Assembly (NCBI RefSeq): GCF_000174435.1
Contig: NZ_ACJN02000003.1
Span: 574,263-638,262 of the forward strand
Length of the DNA stretch: 64,000 nucleotides
Source: Desulfonatronospira thiodismutans ASO3-1
GTDB lineage: Bacteria; Desulfobacterota; Desulfovibrionia; Desulfovibrionales; Desulfonatronovibrionaceae
Direction of reading: 5' to 3'
Shown here: piece by piece, positions 1 through 8,954 of the stretch
Position numbering within the stretch: position 1 is the stretch's first letter
Layout: every line of letters begins with the position of its first letter
Notes under the pieces: model-generated
Told to the model about the DNA's origin: nothing
Seen by the model: only the letters and a program-made list of their open reading frames with translations
The model's database searches: none
Made by a program: the position numbers and the translations under genes

Positions 1-495
1 GGTATTGTAGGCCGGGCCGAAATTGGGCTCGAGATCAACAGCCTTCTGGCACTGCTGCAGGCAACCTTCCAGATCCCCCTGCATATAATAGGCATTGCCC
101 AGGGTTGCATGGGCCTGCACAAACTGGGGATCAAAGGAAATGGCCCGCTTCAGGGAGGCAATGGCCTTGTCCACGTCGCCGCGCTGCAGGTGGACAAACC
201 CCATGTTGCCGTGCGGCACAGCAAAGCGGTGCCTGATTTTGCTGGCCATTTCATTGTAACTGAAACAACCATCCAGGTCACCTTCGTTCATGGCTATACC
301 GCCAAGCTGTACATAAGCCTCGGCCAGGTCGGGAGATTTGCGGATGGCCTCCTGCAGATACTGCCTGGCGGTCTCAAAGTCACGCAGGGCCATGTAATGC
401 ACTCCTAAATTGTAGTTGGTCACCCCGCACTCGGGATTCTTGGCCAGTCTGGCTTTTAGTTCCTGGATCTTTTCTTCAATGCTGCTTTGAGTCAT
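1..495 (-). CDS. TPR-repeat protein (C-terminus beyond window)
   Basis: The frame opens at ATG 495 with AGGAG just upstream and stays open to the left edge, so about 165 N-terminal residues are visible and the C-terminus is missing. At least four tetratricopeptide repeats can be read, with the usual N-x-x-L-G and G-D-x-x-x-A patterns (for example NYNLGVHYMAL, NMGFVHLQRGDVDKA, TLGNAYYMQGDLEG). There is no signal peptide or membrane segment, so it is probably a cytoplasmic protein-protein interaction scaffold. It is the last visible gene of a minus-strand set with the two genes upstream. No specific partner can be named. Confidence 0.8.
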   Translation of the reverse strand, partial: MTQSSIEEKIQELKARLAKNPECGVTNYNLGVHYMALRDFETARQYLQEAIRKSPDLAEAYVQLGGIAMNEGDLDGCFSYNEMASKIRHRFAVPHGNMGFVHLQRGDVDKAIASLKRAISFDPQFVQAHATLGNAYYMQGDLEGCLQQCQKAVDLEPNFGPAYNT

Positions 496-525
496 ATATG
501 CTCCTGGTAAAATATTTTTGCAGGA

Positions 526-885
526 CTACCTTTCCTTGTATTCCTTGTTTTCCCTCTTGAGAAGCTCGCTGTACCACAGGGAAAACTCGTACATGGCCCG
601 GATCCTGTCCTCGTCATTAATGATGCCCATGCACATTTCCAGAACACCCTGACCATAGGAATTGCTGTACTCCCTGGGCGGGCGTTCATGCAGAAACATG
701 CGCATAAGTTCCTTGCTGGTCCTCTGGGTCCCGTCACGCCTGATCTCGATGGGATTTTTGGGTTCCTGAAAAGGATCCCAGCGATCATAGCCTATCCTGT
801 CGATGAATTTTTTCCTGCGCGGGGCCAGTGAATCGTATATGGCTTTTTTGTGCCTGTCCTGTTCCTGTCTGTTTTCCTCGCTCAT
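526..885 (-). CDS. Small hypothetical protein (119 aa)
   Basis: I do not recognise this family. It encodes a hydrophilic, charged, probably helical cytoplasmic protein with many Arg, Lys, Glu and Tyr residues and no Cys cluster, signal or membrane segment. It starts three bases after the stop of the YkgJ-type gene and is followed 30 bases later by the TPR gene, so the three are likely cotranscribed. The overlapping frame at 492-788 is a shadow. Confidence 0.65.
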   Translation of the reverse strand: MSEENRQEQDRHKKAIYDSLAPRRKKFIDRIGYDRWDPFQEPKNPIEIRRDGTQRTSKELMRMFLHERPPREYSNSYGQGVLEMCMGIINDEDRIRAMYEFSLWYSELLKRENKEYKER

Positions 886-888
886 GAA

Positions 889-1614
889 CTACTCTCCGGA
901 TCCCAGCACCCATTCCCGGGTGGGTCCTTTCTGATCTTTGGAAGTTGTTTCGCATGAATTCTGTGCAGCCTCAACCCCCAGGTATTCCCGGTCATACTCG
1001 GTAAGCAGGGCCATGGAAACAGGCACCAGGACAGTATGCAGTTCAACATACTTAGTCCCTATGCCTTTGGCCAGTTCCTGGCTCAAGTGCAATAACTGCT
1101 CATGCAGCTTGTGCATATCCACTGTAGGATACTGTACTCCCGGCTCAAACCTGGACATGGAGCAGGAGACAGTATTTTCTCCTATTTTCATGGGCAGCCC
1201 GTAAAGACGACAGGTCAGCGGCCTGGATTCGTAAAGAATGCACTTGCCTTCCATCAGAAGAGGGCACTGAACTCTTTCTTTACCCGCCTTTTTCAGAATC
1301 TCTTCCTCAGAGGCCCCGCCTTCATGTTCCTTGAAGAGCTGCTTTTTTATCTTGTGGGTCCTGCGGTCAGCCTTGTCTGCTTCCACCAGGACCATGTTCC
1401 TCAAGCTGGTGTCCAGCTCCTGAAACCTGTGGTTCAGATACAGGGCCTCCACCAGGGACAGGTCAAAAAGGGCATAACAGCAATCCGTGCAGCCGTCATC
1501 GCAGCGCACCTCGCCCGGGAAATCCCCCTTCATCTTGTGAAATATACTGTCAACGCCCTGCATCAATTGCTCATATCTTGAAAAATAAGGGCTTAAATCT
1601 ATGCCTGAATTCAT
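889..1614 (-). CDS. YkgJ-family cysteine-cluster protein
   Basis: A 241-residue protein with the CxxCxDCC-like signature near residue 38 (CDDGCTDCCYALF) followed by CPLL...KCILYESRPLTCRLYG, the arrangement of the YkgJ/Fe-S or zinc chelating family (UPF0153). These proteins probably bind a metal or FeS cluster, but the reaction is unknown. The start ATG 1614 has a strong AGGAGG four bases upstream. It leads a three-gene minus-strand operon. Confidence is good for the family and low for function. Confidence 0.8.
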   Translation of the reverse strand: MNSGIDLSPYFSRYEQLMQGVDSIFHKMKGDFPGEVRCDDGCTDCCYALFDLSLVEALYLNHRFQELDTSLRNMVLVEADKADRRTHKIKKQLFKEHEGGASEEEILKKAGKERVQCPLLMEGKCILYESRPLTCRLYGLPMKIGENTVSCSMSRFEPGVQYPTVDMHKLHEQLLHLSQELAKGIGTKYVELHTVLVPVSMALLTEYDREYLGVEAAQNSCETTSKDQKGPTREWVLGSGE

Positions 1615-1753
1615 GGTTCCTCCTGATACCAGTTCTCTACAGATACAGGACCTTTATAGTATCTTTTTTTTCTGTTCACAACTGTCAATCTTAATCAAAT
1701 TTTAATCACCTCACGGGTGTAAAAAAAACTTCAGCACCCTGCCGGACACAGGA

Positions 1754-1790
1754 CAAAAAAGAAGGGGAGGGCCAAGGCCCTCCCCTTCTT
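1754..1790 (-). terminator. Intrinsic terminator of the ferredoxin gene
   Basis: A perfect 15-bp inverted repeat with a two-base loop (1759-1773 and 1776-1790), GC-rich, is followed on the minus strand by seven Ts. It lies 21 bases past the ferredoxin stop codon. Confidence 0.85.
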
Positions 1791-1811
1791 ATCATCTGCG
1801 CAAAAGCAAGA

Positions 1812-2000
1812 TTACTGCTCTGTTACGGTAATAGCGCCCTCTTCACAGACTTCCACACAGGACTCACAGCCCAGGCACTCTTCCATGTTCACGGGATCAG
1901 CCTTGCCGTCCTTGAGCTCGAATACTTCAACGGGACATACGTCAACACATTCACCGTCGCCGTTGCATTTTTCCACATCTACAGTTACCAGGTAAGACAT
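1812..2000 (-). CDS. Small dicluster ferredoxin, 3Fe/4Fe type
   Basis: A 62-residue cytoplasmic ferredoxin. The second motif (CLGCESCVEVC) is a complete 4Fe-4S set. The first reads C-NG-D-GE-C-VDV-CP, so the second Cys of the usual CxxCxxC is Asp. Desulfovibrio africanus ferredoxin III has the same C-x2-D-x2-C pattern and binds a labile 3Fe-4S cluster that can take up a fourth metal, so the same is inferred here. The protein is acidic, as expected for an electron carrier. It is monocistronic, with its own terminator and an AGGTTTA-type RBS. Confidence 0.85.
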   Translation of the reverse strand: MSYLVTVDVEKCNGDGECVDVCPVEVFELKDGKADPVNMEECLGCESCVEVCEEGAITVTEQ

Positions 2001-2133
2001 AATAAACCTCCGATTTAATTAGTTTAACAATAGTGACTAAATTGAACCTTGAAACAAAGTAAAATGGGAGTTAGTCAAAATAACAAAGCGATGTCAAGCT
2101 GGATTTTCAATATATTTTTTTCAAGGATTGCCA

Positions 2134-2718
2134 ATGAGATACAAGGGAATCAACCATATCGCCCTGGCCACCGGGGACTTGAATGCCACCATCAGATTCT
2201 GGCGCGATCTAGTGGGGCTGCGCCTCATTGCCGGACTGGGCAGGCCCGGTTACCGCCAGTATTTTTTTGAAATCGGCCCCAGGGACATGCTGCTTTTTTT
2301 TGAGTGGAACCATGTCCAGCCTATTCCTGAAAAAGACCACGGGGTACCGGTTCAAGGTCCTTTCGGCTTCGATCACCTGGCCCTGGAGGTAGAAACTCTG
2401 GAAGATATGTGGCAGATCTACGACCGCCTCAAGGCCGCCGATATCTGGGTCTCGGAAATCCTGGACCATGGTTTTATTTATTCCCTGTATTCATTTGACC
2501 CCAACAATATTCCCATCGAATTCTCCTGGGCCAACCCGGAATTCGACCTGCGAAAAACCCCCAGAATGCAGGACAGCAAGCCGGTATTCGAGGCCCGGAA
2601 AGGACCCGATCCTTTACCTGACGTCTGGCCTGAAGTAAGCGAGCCTACCTTGCCCCAGGAGCAGAAAATCTATCCTGGAGAAGGCAGTGAACTGCGAAGC
2701 AAAAAAAACAGGTGGTAG
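2134..2718 (+). CDS. VOC (glyoxalase/dioxygenase) superfamily protein
   Basis: A 194-residue protein beginning MRYKGINHIALATGDL, a classic first beta-strand of a vicinal-oxygen-chelate domain, with a second half-motif GFDHLALEVETLEDM and a late E-F-S-W acid. His in INHIAL, His in FDHLAL and Glu in PIEFSW are the likely metal ligands. ATG 2134 is preferred over TTG 2128 because AAGGA lies six bases upstream of the ATG. The substrate is unknown. It faces dsrP convergently, with a shared hairpin between the two stops. Confidence 0.8.
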   Translation: MRYKGINHIALATGDLNATIRFWRDLVGLRLIAGLGRPGYRQYFFEIGPRDMLLFFEWNHVQPIPEKDHGVPVQGPFGFDHLALEVETLEDMWQIYDRLKAADIWVSEILDHGFIYSLYSFDPNNIPIEFSWANPEFDLRKTPRMQDSKPVFEARKGPDPLPDVWPEVSEPTLPQEQKIYPGEGSELRSKKNRW

Positions 2719-2870
2719 AACACCAGGCCCCTGCCCTCACCGGCAGAAACAGCTCCAGGGACGAATATCAACTGTCAAAGATCAGCCTATAAGCAACCTG
2801 CCTGTTCTTCTCTGCCACGCTACCGGCCTGGCAGAAATACTTTTTGCAGGCGTGCCTTGTCGTTTTTGCA

Positions 2871-2908
2871 AGACAAATGAGCCGGCACTGGTGCCGGCTC
2901 ATTTGTCT
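2871..2908. terminator. Bidirectional hairpin between VOC gene and dsrP
   Basis: A perfect 18-bp inverted repeat with a two-base loop lies between the convergent stops at 2718 and 2937. It lacks a strong T run, but its position and stability suit a two-way terminator for the VOC gene and the dsr operon. Confidence 0.7.
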
Positions 2909-2936
2909 ATCTAATCAGTCTGAAGTCCGGGTCAAG

Positions 2937-4097
2937 TCAGGTGGCCTCAATTTCCTTGCGCACCCCTATACCCACTTTCCAGAGGACAGTGATAATCAAA
3001 AAGCCTATGCCATAGATGCCCAGAGTAATAAGTATCTCCGGACCTGTGGGTGCATAGGTAAGGACTTCCTTCATGGGGGTGGGGACAAAGCCAGCTGTAA
3101 TAAGCCCCATACCCTTTTCGATCCAGGTACTGATGAGCACCAGGACACAGGCAAAGGCCAGAATGTTTTCAGCCTGCCGGTTTTTGGGAAAGAGCAGAAT
3201 CAGCAGGGCTGAAACCCCGGCTGCTGTGGACACCCACATGAAGACAGACAGCATGGTATGTCCTTCAAGACCGAAATAGAGATATTCCCAGTGGGCCAGC
3301 TTGTCCGGGACCATGCTGTATGCCGCTGTGAATATCTTACATCCGATGAGAAACAGATAGGCGGCCAGGGCATAGGTAACAATCTTGGCCAGGGACTGGA
3401 TGGCTTCCCGCCCCGGATCCCATTTGGCAAAGATTTTCACGGCAAAGGCCAGCAGAATTAAGAGGGCCGGTCCAGCGGCAAAAGCCGAGGCCAGAAAGGA
3501 CGGAGCCATGGAGGCTGTCAGCCAGAAGTCGCGGCCGGGCAGACCGGCATACAGAAAGGCCGTTACCGTATGTATGCTTATGGCCCAGGGTATGGACAGA
3601 TAGATAAAAGGCTTGATCCACCTGGGAGGTCCGACACGCTTGCGCTCGGCCTGCAGAGTCACCCAGCCGATAAGAATGTTTAAGAACAGATATCCGTTGA
3701 GCACTACCATATCCCAGAAAAGTACCGAACTGGGAGTGGGATAAAGGACAACGTTCCACAACCTCTGGGGCTGGCCCAGGTCCACCACTACAAAAAGCAG
3801 GCACATGATAATGGTGGCCACGGCCATGAACTCACCCAGAATGAGCATCCGTGCGAAAGCCTTGTGATTATGCAGATACATGGGGATGACCATCATGACC
3901 GCCGAGGCGGCGACTCCAACCAGGAAGGTCAACTGGGCAATGTACAGTCCCCAGGAGATGTCCCGGTTCAGGGCGGTCACCGAGAGGCCCTGATCCAGCT
4001 GTTGCAGGTAGGCCCCGAAACCCACTCCAATGACCGCCAGCAATACCAGCAGCCATATCCAGTATAAAGCGCTTCCTTTTATTGCTTTCTCGAGCAT
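2937..4097 (-). CDS. dsrP: DsrP, NrfD-type integral membrane subunit of DsrMKJOP
   Basis: A 386-residue polytopic protein with about ten hydrophobic segments and no cofactor motif, of the NrfD/PsrC/DsrP family. In sulfate reducers DsrP is the quinone-interacting membrane subunit of the DsrMKJOP complex, which links the menaquinone pool and periplasmic cytochromes to cytoplasmic DsrC trisulfide reduction. It is the last gene of the operon, starting ten bases after the dsrO stop. Identification rests on the full M-K-J-O-P gene order as well as the sequence. Confidence 0.95.
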   Translation of the reverse strand: MLEKAIKGSALYWIWLLVLLAVIGVGFGAYLQQLDQGLSVTALNRDISWGLYIAQLTFLVGVAASAVMMVIPMYLHNHKAFARMLILGEFMAVATIIMCLLFVVVDLGQPQRLWNVVLYPTPSSVLFWDMVVLNGYLFLNILIGWVTLQAERKRVGPPRWIKPFIYLSIPWAISIHTVTAFLYAGLPGRDFWLTASMAPSFLASAFAAGPALLILLAFAVKIFAKWDPGREAIQSLAKIVTYALAAYLFLIGCKIFTAAYSMVPDKLAHWEYLYFGLEGHTMLSVFMWVSTAAGVSALLILLFPKNRQAENILAFACVLVLISTWIEKGMGLITAGFVPTPMKEVLTYAPTGPEILITLGIYGIGFLIITVLWKVGIGVRKEIEAT

Positions 4098-4107
4098 TTT
4101 ACACCCC

Positions 4108-4863
4108 TTAAATTAGATAATAGACTTGTGGGTCAGTGCCCAGTTTGGGTTTGCGTAGCAGAGAATATCTTTCCTGCAAAACCTTGCGCACGTCTGAATT
4201 GGGGTCGTTCAAATCCCCGAAAAGAATGGCCCCCTCGGATGCCTCAACACAGGCTGGCATCTCCCCTTGATCCACAAGATGGGCACAAAATTCACACTTT
4301 TCCACGACTCCCATTTCCCTGGTTGGATAGTCATGGTCCAGTTCGTCATCATCCAGAAATTTTCTGGGGTCGTAATAATTAAAGCTCCTGGAACCGTAAG
4401 GGCAGCCCGCCATGCAGAAACGGCAGCCTATGCAGCGGTGAAAGTCCATGAGGACAATCCCGTCATCCCGGGAGAAAGTGGCCTGTGTGGGACATACCCG
4501 CACACACGGTGGATTGTCGCAATGGTTGCAGAGGGTAAGAAAAGGCAGGCTTTTCTTATCTTTGAGATAACCATGGGACTGATCACTGAACAGATTGTAG
4601 AAAGGTTCCTTCCAGATCCACTTTATATTTTGATCATTTGGAATCTCAGGCACATTGTGCAGCTTGTGGCAGGCCTCTATGCACTTGTCCATGATTTCAT
4701 CATTAAGCTTTTCTGAGTCTATTACCATAGCCCAGCGATCCGCCCTGAGCCTGTTTTCACTCTGCCTGGGCCCGGACCTGGCTCCGGCCAGGGAGGGGCA
4801 GATGCTCCAACCCAGTGCAGCCATACCCGCAATCTTGATGAATTTTCTTCTGCTGTTTTTCAT
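4108..4863 (-). CDS. dsrO: DsrO, periplasmic ferredoxin-like subunit
   Basis: A 251-residue protein with a Tat signal at the N-terminus (SRRKFIKIAG) and several CxxCxxCxxxCP motifs (CNHCDNPPCVRVCP, CIGCRFCMAGCP, CEFCAHLVDQGEMPACVE), binding three to four 4Fe-4S clusters. In the Dsr complex it sits on the periplasmic face and passes electrons between the cytochrome DsrJ and DsrP. It lies twelve bases downstream of dsrJ and ten upstream of dsrP. Confidence 0.95.
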   Translation of the reverse strand: MKNSRRKFIKIAGMAALGWSICPSLAGARSGPRQSENRLRADRWAMVIDSEKLNDEIMDKCIEACHKLHNVPEIPNDQNIKWIWKEPFYNLFSDQSHGYLKDKKSLPFLTLCNHCDNPPCVRVCPTQATFSRDDGIVLMDFHRCIGCRFCMAGCPYGSRSFNYYDPRKFLDDDELDHDYPTREMGVVEKCEFCAHLVDQGEMPACVEASEGAILFGDLNDPNSDVRKVLQERYSLLRKPKLGTDPQVYYLI

Positions 4864-4875
4864 TATGTTTCCCCC

Positions 4876-5247
4876 CTAAGGCTCGATGTGGCAGTCCCAG
4901 CAATAAGGATCCACCGCTGTGGCATCATGGCAGCGGTCGCAAAACTTCTCCTTGTCGCTGTGACAATCCATGCAGGTTTTGGTCAGGCTCATGGGATAGC
5001 TTTCCTGCTTGAGCTCACTCCAGTATTCCTGGTACCCGTCGCGTACGTAGAGGTCGCGCCATTCATCGAGCATGTTCATGTGCTCGGCACGCATGAACTC
5101 CGTGCTCTCTATGCACTTTTCATAATCTTCCGGGAGTTCCAGTTCCGGAGTGGAATAGGCGTCAGCCCCGAGATTGTACCAGAAGGGAAAGGTCATAAAC
5201 AGGGCGAATATGATCAGCCCCGGAATGATCTTATTGGCATCGTACAT
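4876..5247 (-). CDS. dsrJ: DsrJ, membrane-anchored triheme cytochrome c
   Basis: A 123-residue protein with one uncleaved N-terminal membrane helix (residues about 8-25) and three heme-binding CxxCH motifs near the C-terminus: CMDCH, CDRCH and CWDCH. This matches the DsrJ family, whose hemes show unusual ligation. Its ATG overlaps the dsrK stop (TAATG), implying translational coupling. Confidence 0.95.
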   Translation of the reverse strand: MYDANKIIPGLIIFALFMTFPFWYNLGADAYSTPELELPEDYEKCIESTEFMRAEHMNMLDEWRDLYVRDGYQEYWSELKQESYPMSLTKTCMDCHSDKEKFCDRCHDATAVDPYCWDCHIEP

Positions 5248-6863
5248 TATTCATCCTCCTTACCAGGCAAAGGTTCACCCCGCAGGTCGGTCTGACGATC
5301 CTCCCCGGGCAGAATCAAGGCGTTGGCCAGCAGCTCATGCACCCCGCAAACTGTTACATCCGGCACCCAGTAATCCATGGAGGCGCTGAGCGTAGCCCTG
5401 TCAATGGCGCATACATTGGCCAGGGTATTGACTCCCTTCCTGTCGCGCACAAACTTGACAGCGTTGGCCCTGGGCAGGCCACCCATCATCCTGAGTTCTT
5501 CGTTTTCCCCGGGGTTGAGCCCTGATCCGGCACCGCAACAGAAGGTCTGCTCCTTGATGGTGCCCTCGGGCATCTCGTAGAAGTTGTTACAGATATTGTT
5601 GAGGACATATCTTGGTTCTTCCAGAAAACCCATGCCGCGCGAAGGGTTGCAGGAATCGTGGAAGGTGACCTTGAGATGATCGTTGCGGGTCTTATCTATG
5701 GGAAGCTTCTTGTGCTTGATAAGGTCCGCCACGAATTCCACGATGTGGATCATCTTGGTGGAAGCGGCGTGATCGAACCTGGTCCCGGTAATTGGCGATA
5801 CCGGCACATCCAGAAATTCCGGAGGACCGTTCATGGTGTCCATATATTGATGCAGTACACGCCACATATGTCCGCACTCGCCGCCCAGGATCCATTTCAC
5901 GCCCAGGCGCTCCGCCTCGTGATACATCTTGGCGTTTAGCTTTTTCATCATCTCGTGTGAGGTGAAAAAGCCGAAGTTGCCGCCTTCCGAGGCATAGGTG
6001 CTCCAGGTGATGTCCAGGCCGTATTCTTCCTGCAGGTAGTGAAAAAGCACCAGGTAACCCATGCAGGTAAAAATACCGGGTTCTGCGAACACGTCCCCGG
6101 AAGGAGTGATGAAGAGTATGTCCGCGCCTTTCTTATTGAAAGTGGGCTCGGGCTTGATCCCGGTTGCCTCCTCGATATCATCGCACAGAAAGTCGATGTT
6201 ATCCTTGAAGGTGTGCGGCGGCAGTCCCAGATGGTTGCCCAGGCGGTTGCAGTTGGCCACAGGCTTGCCGATCCAGTCCAGCTGGAGTCCCAGCAGATTC
6301 AAGAGCTCCCGGCCGATAATGGTGATCTCGGCCTGGTCAATGCCGTATGGGCAGTAAACAGAACAGCGCCTGCACTCGGTACACTGGTAATAATAATACC
6401 AGATTTCCTTTAAGACCTTTTCATTGAGTTCGCGTCCTCCGGCCATGCGTCCCAGGATCTGGCCGGCTTTGGTCATCTCGCCGCGGTATACCGAACGCAG
6501 GAGCTCAGCCCTAAGCACAGGCATATTCTTGGGATCTCCGGAGCCGATGAAGAAATGGCACTTGTCGGCGCAGGCTCCGCAACGCACGCATATATCCATG
6601 AACACTTTGAAAGACCGAAACCTCTCCAGCCTGTCCTTCATACCCTCCAGAAAAGTTTCCTTCCAGTTCTCAGGCAGCTTCCAGTCTTCGTCCGTAGGAT
6701 TCCAGCTCCTGGCATTGGGCATGCCCACCGCTTCCAGCGCGGAAGGATCAGCTGCGTAACAGTACCTGCCCGGCTTTATTTCCAGAGGTACATCCATCCA
6801 GTCCAGCTCAGGCGGATGGTGACTGATATTTCTGTACAGTACATCCGGTTTTGGTGTAGCCAT
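5247..6863 (-). CDS. dsrK: DsrK, HdrD-like catalytic iron-sulfur subunit
   Basis: A 538-residue cytoplasmic protein. An N-terminal pair of 4Fe-4S motifs (VRCGACADKC and CTECRRCSVYC) is followed by a C-terminal CCG-type region with ECGHMWR, HDSCNPSR, TFCCGAGSG and NVCAIDR, expected to hold the special noncubane 4Fe-4S centre of HdrB/HdrD proteins. DsrK is thought to reduce the DsrC trisulfide made by sulfite reductase. It keeps Cys in ECGH, in contrast to its paralogue at 29477-30802, where that codon is UGA. It is six bases downstream of dsrM and overlaps dsrJ. Confidence 0.96.
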   Translation of the reverse strand: MATPKPDVLYRNISHHPPELDWMDVPLEIKPGRYCYAADPSALEAVGMPNARSWNPTDEDWKLPENWKETFLEGMKDRLERFRSFKVFMDICVRCGACADKCHFFIGSGDPKNMPVLRAELLRSVYRGEMTKAGQILGRMAGGRELNEKVLKEIWYYYYQCTECRRCSVYCPYGIDQAEITIIGRELLNLLGLQLDWIGKPVANCNRLGNHLGLPPHTFKDNIDFLCDDIEEATGIKPEPTFNKKGADILFITPSGDVFAEPGIFTCMGYLVLFHYLQEEYGLDITWSTYASEGGNFGFFTSHEMMKKLNAKMYHEAERLGVKWILGGECGHMWRVLHQYMDTMNGPPEFLDVPVSPITGTRFDHAASTKMIHIVEFVADLIKHKKLPIDKTRNDHLKVTFHDSCNPSRGMGFLEEPRYVLNNICNNFYEMPEGTIKEQTFCCGAGSGLNPGENEELRMMGGLPRANAVKFVRDRKGVNTLANVCAIDRATLSASMDYWVPDVTVCGVHELLANALILPGEDRQTDLRGEPLPGKEDE

Positions 6864-6869
6864 TATTGT

Positions 6870-7943
6870 TTACTCCTTCTTTTCAGCATTATCATCTGAG
6901 GTTTCCTCCCCGGAAGCTTCCTCGGTCTTTTCTTCCAGAGGCTTTTCCACCGGCAGCCCGGCCTCGACCATTACTTCCCTGTTTTCGTCTTCATAAGCCT
7001 GATAGGTATGGAACTTCACCGGATAATTCCAGGGATTTTCATGATGCTTTTCGCGGCTGTCATTGGGAAGGTTCCTGGTGGGACTCAGGAAAACTCCGCC
7101 CAGATGCATGAGCTTGCTGAAAGGAAAATAGACGAGCAGCACAGAGACCAGGAAAAGATGTACAAAGAATGTGGCTCCAATACCCTCGGGCACGGTGGGA
7201 CTGAACTGAACCAGGCCCATGGTCAACTCTTTGACGGCCATGAGATCTGTTTTGAAGGGCCCTATATAGCGCATGAGCATACCCGATATCACGATCCCCA
7301 GGATGAGAAAGAGAGGAAAGTAATCCGCCGGCTGGGAAATATAGCGCACAGAAGGTACCAGCAGTCTTCTCAGTAGCAGATAGCCCAGGGCCACCAGGAT
7401 GAGCGCGCTGGAAAGATATAGGGCGGGACTTAAAATCTGGAACATGCTGTCCATGTGATCCATGGTCACAAACAACTCAGGAACAGGCTCTGTGAAAAAA
7501 CGCATGTGACGAAGAAATATCAACAGGAAAGTGTAATGAAATATCAGGGCGAAGATCCACAGCCACTTGCTGGAAGAGTAGGCAATGTGTGGACCCTGAT
7601 GCAGTTCCACCCTGGTATTTCGAAAAAGTGAACGGAAAAGAAAAACCTCGAAGAACATGCGGCCCACGACCCCCAGCTTGGTGCCGGGATTGTCCAGTCT
7701 GTTCCACTTGTCCTTGAACATGGGCAATGACTTCCTGGCCTGCCCACAGGTTGTAGGTATGCGAAACGGCACCGGAGTCTTTCCCCATTGGACCACCCTG
7801 ACCACAAAACCCACGATGAAAACCAGCACCGCAAGATAGGGTATGATCACTCCAAAAAGAGCACCCATACCAAGGGCTCCGGCGCCCACCATGGCAATCA
7901 GGATCAGGGCTACAACCAGAATCAGTGAGTAAATCGCTTTCAT
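6870..7943 (-). CDS. dsrM: DsrM, NarI-like cytochrome b membrane subunit
   Basis: A 357-residue membrane protein with NarI-type diheme cytochrome b features: about six hydrophobic segments with paired His (FHYTFLLIFLRHMRFF, FFVHLFLVSVLL) and an acidic, Glu-rich cytoplasmic tail. DsrM takes quinol electrons and passes them to DsrK. ATG 7943 is chosen because GAGGT lies nine bases upstream. An in-frame TTG at 7952 lacks such a site. It is the first dsr gene proper, downstream of the RsbRD-like gene. Confidence 0.94.
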   Translation of the reverse strand: MKAIYSLILVVALILIAMVGAGALGMGALFGVIIPYLAVLVFIVGFVVRVVQWGKTPVPFRIPTTCGQARKSLPMFKDKWNRLDNPGTKLGVVGRMFFEVFLFRSLFRNTRVELHQGPHIAYSSSKWLWIFALIFHYTFLLIFLRHMRFFTEPVPELFVTMDHMDSMFQILSPALYLSSALILVALGYLLLRRLLVPSVRYISQPADYFPLFLILGIVISGMLMRYIGPFKTDLMAVKELTMGLVQFSPTVPEGIGATFFVHLFLVSVLLVYFPFSKLMHLGGVFLSPTRNLPNDSREKHHENPWNYPVKFHTYQAYEDENREVMVEAGLPVEKPLEEKTEEASGEETSDDNAEKKE

Positions 7944-7990
7944 GTGCTGCAACCTCTTTTAAAGATTAGACATTATACAAAAAACCAAAA

Positions 7991-8500
7991 CTATTCCGCA
8001 GCGTTTTTTGCTATGGCTCTTTCCAGAAGCTTGTGGGTCCTGTTGTGGAACATCTCGGAGCGCTGTTTCCAGAGCTGTTCTCTGCAGGACATGTAGATGT
8101 CGAATGCCAGATATGTAAGCCGGTCAAGTCTTGTGAGCAGATCAACCCAGTCTCCGTACTGGTTGTTGCTCTCGATCTCCCGGCCGCAGACTTCCCAGAT
8201 GGTTTCCCGAAGCATGGGCAGAAAACAGAGGGCCTCGGTGGGGGAAAAACCCTGTACTGCCCGGATGCGGGTTATGCCGTCCAGGTACTGGCGCATTTTT
8301 TCCTGGTCGTTGTCCTGGAAAAATTCGTCTAAAATCTTTTCCATGTTCACGCGGAAGGTGTAGCCCACGGGATTGTTGAACTGTCCGGGGCTGTTCTTGA
8401 AGAAGCGGGCGGATTCATCCGGGTATGTATCGGTGAATTTTTTGAGCCAGAGGTTGAGAATTTGGGATTTGTGCTGCTTAATGCTCGCATCCAGACTCAT
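7991..8500 (-). CDS. RsbRD N-terminal-like protein upstream of dsrM
   Basis: A 169-residue soluble helical protein (MSLDASIKQHKSQILNLW...) resembling the RsbRD N-terminal globin-like sensor domain found next to dsrMKJOP in other sulfate reducers. ATG 8500 is favoured because AAGGG precedes it and the upstream extension to 8701 is low-quality sequence. It lies 47 bases before dsrM in the same direction and is probably cotranscribed, perhaps as a regulatory or assembly factor. Function is not established. Confidence 0.8.
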   Translation of the reverse strand: MSLDASIKQHKSQILNLWLKKFTDTYPDESARFFKNSPGQFNNPVGYTFRVNMEKILDEFFQDNDQEKMRQYLDGITRIRAVQGFSPTEALCFLPMLRETIWEVCGREIESNNQYGDWVDLLTRLDRLTYLAFDIYMSCREQLWKQRSEMFHNRTHKLLERAIAKNAAE

Positions 8501-8954
8501 TATAATACCCTTGATCCTTATTGTAGTGATTGTTGGAAAAATCAAACACACCGGAGAGGCAGCGAAGCCAAAAACCTGTACCTGCCCGGAGCAAAACAGG
8601 CCTGTTGCCGGTTCACGGCAGGTAAAAAGCTCAGCCGGCCGGGTAGAAGCCTGCATTGGTATAATTGAGCACTTTCTAAACCAGCCGGCCTCAATCGTCA
8701 AGAAAGATTTGAGAAAAATTTAACAAGTGTAAACTTAAACAGTTTATTAATTCAGGTAGGATTGATACATTGCGGAATTCTGGGATTGAGAAATCGACCA
8801 CGCGTCCTGCCACGCGCTTCGCGTGGTTCGCGTGGTTCGCGGGACTCAACTCTTTATTTTTACTTACCTCTGAGTTCTTGTGACTGCAAAAAGACTTTTT
8901 GCAGTCACATCAGTAAGGGGCCTCGGGGTATGAAATGCCTTTCTTATAAAAAAA
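8501..8954. other. Intergenic region with palindromes, upstream of the dsr operon
   Basis: No gene seen. It holds the presumed dsr promoter region. A GC-rich stretch at about 8800-8845 contains repeated copies of CGCGTGG. A near-perfect 15-bp-arm palindrome with a one-base centre lies at 8879-8909 between the converging Hsp20 3' end and this region, and may terminate the Hsp20 transcript. Confidence 0.5.

Noticed and set aside
2937-4097. Long antisense frames across dsrP, dsrK, the molybdoenzyme and other large genes
   Set aside because: They mirror strongly coding genes on the opposite strand, lack RBSs and family features, and follow from the codon bias of the true genes.
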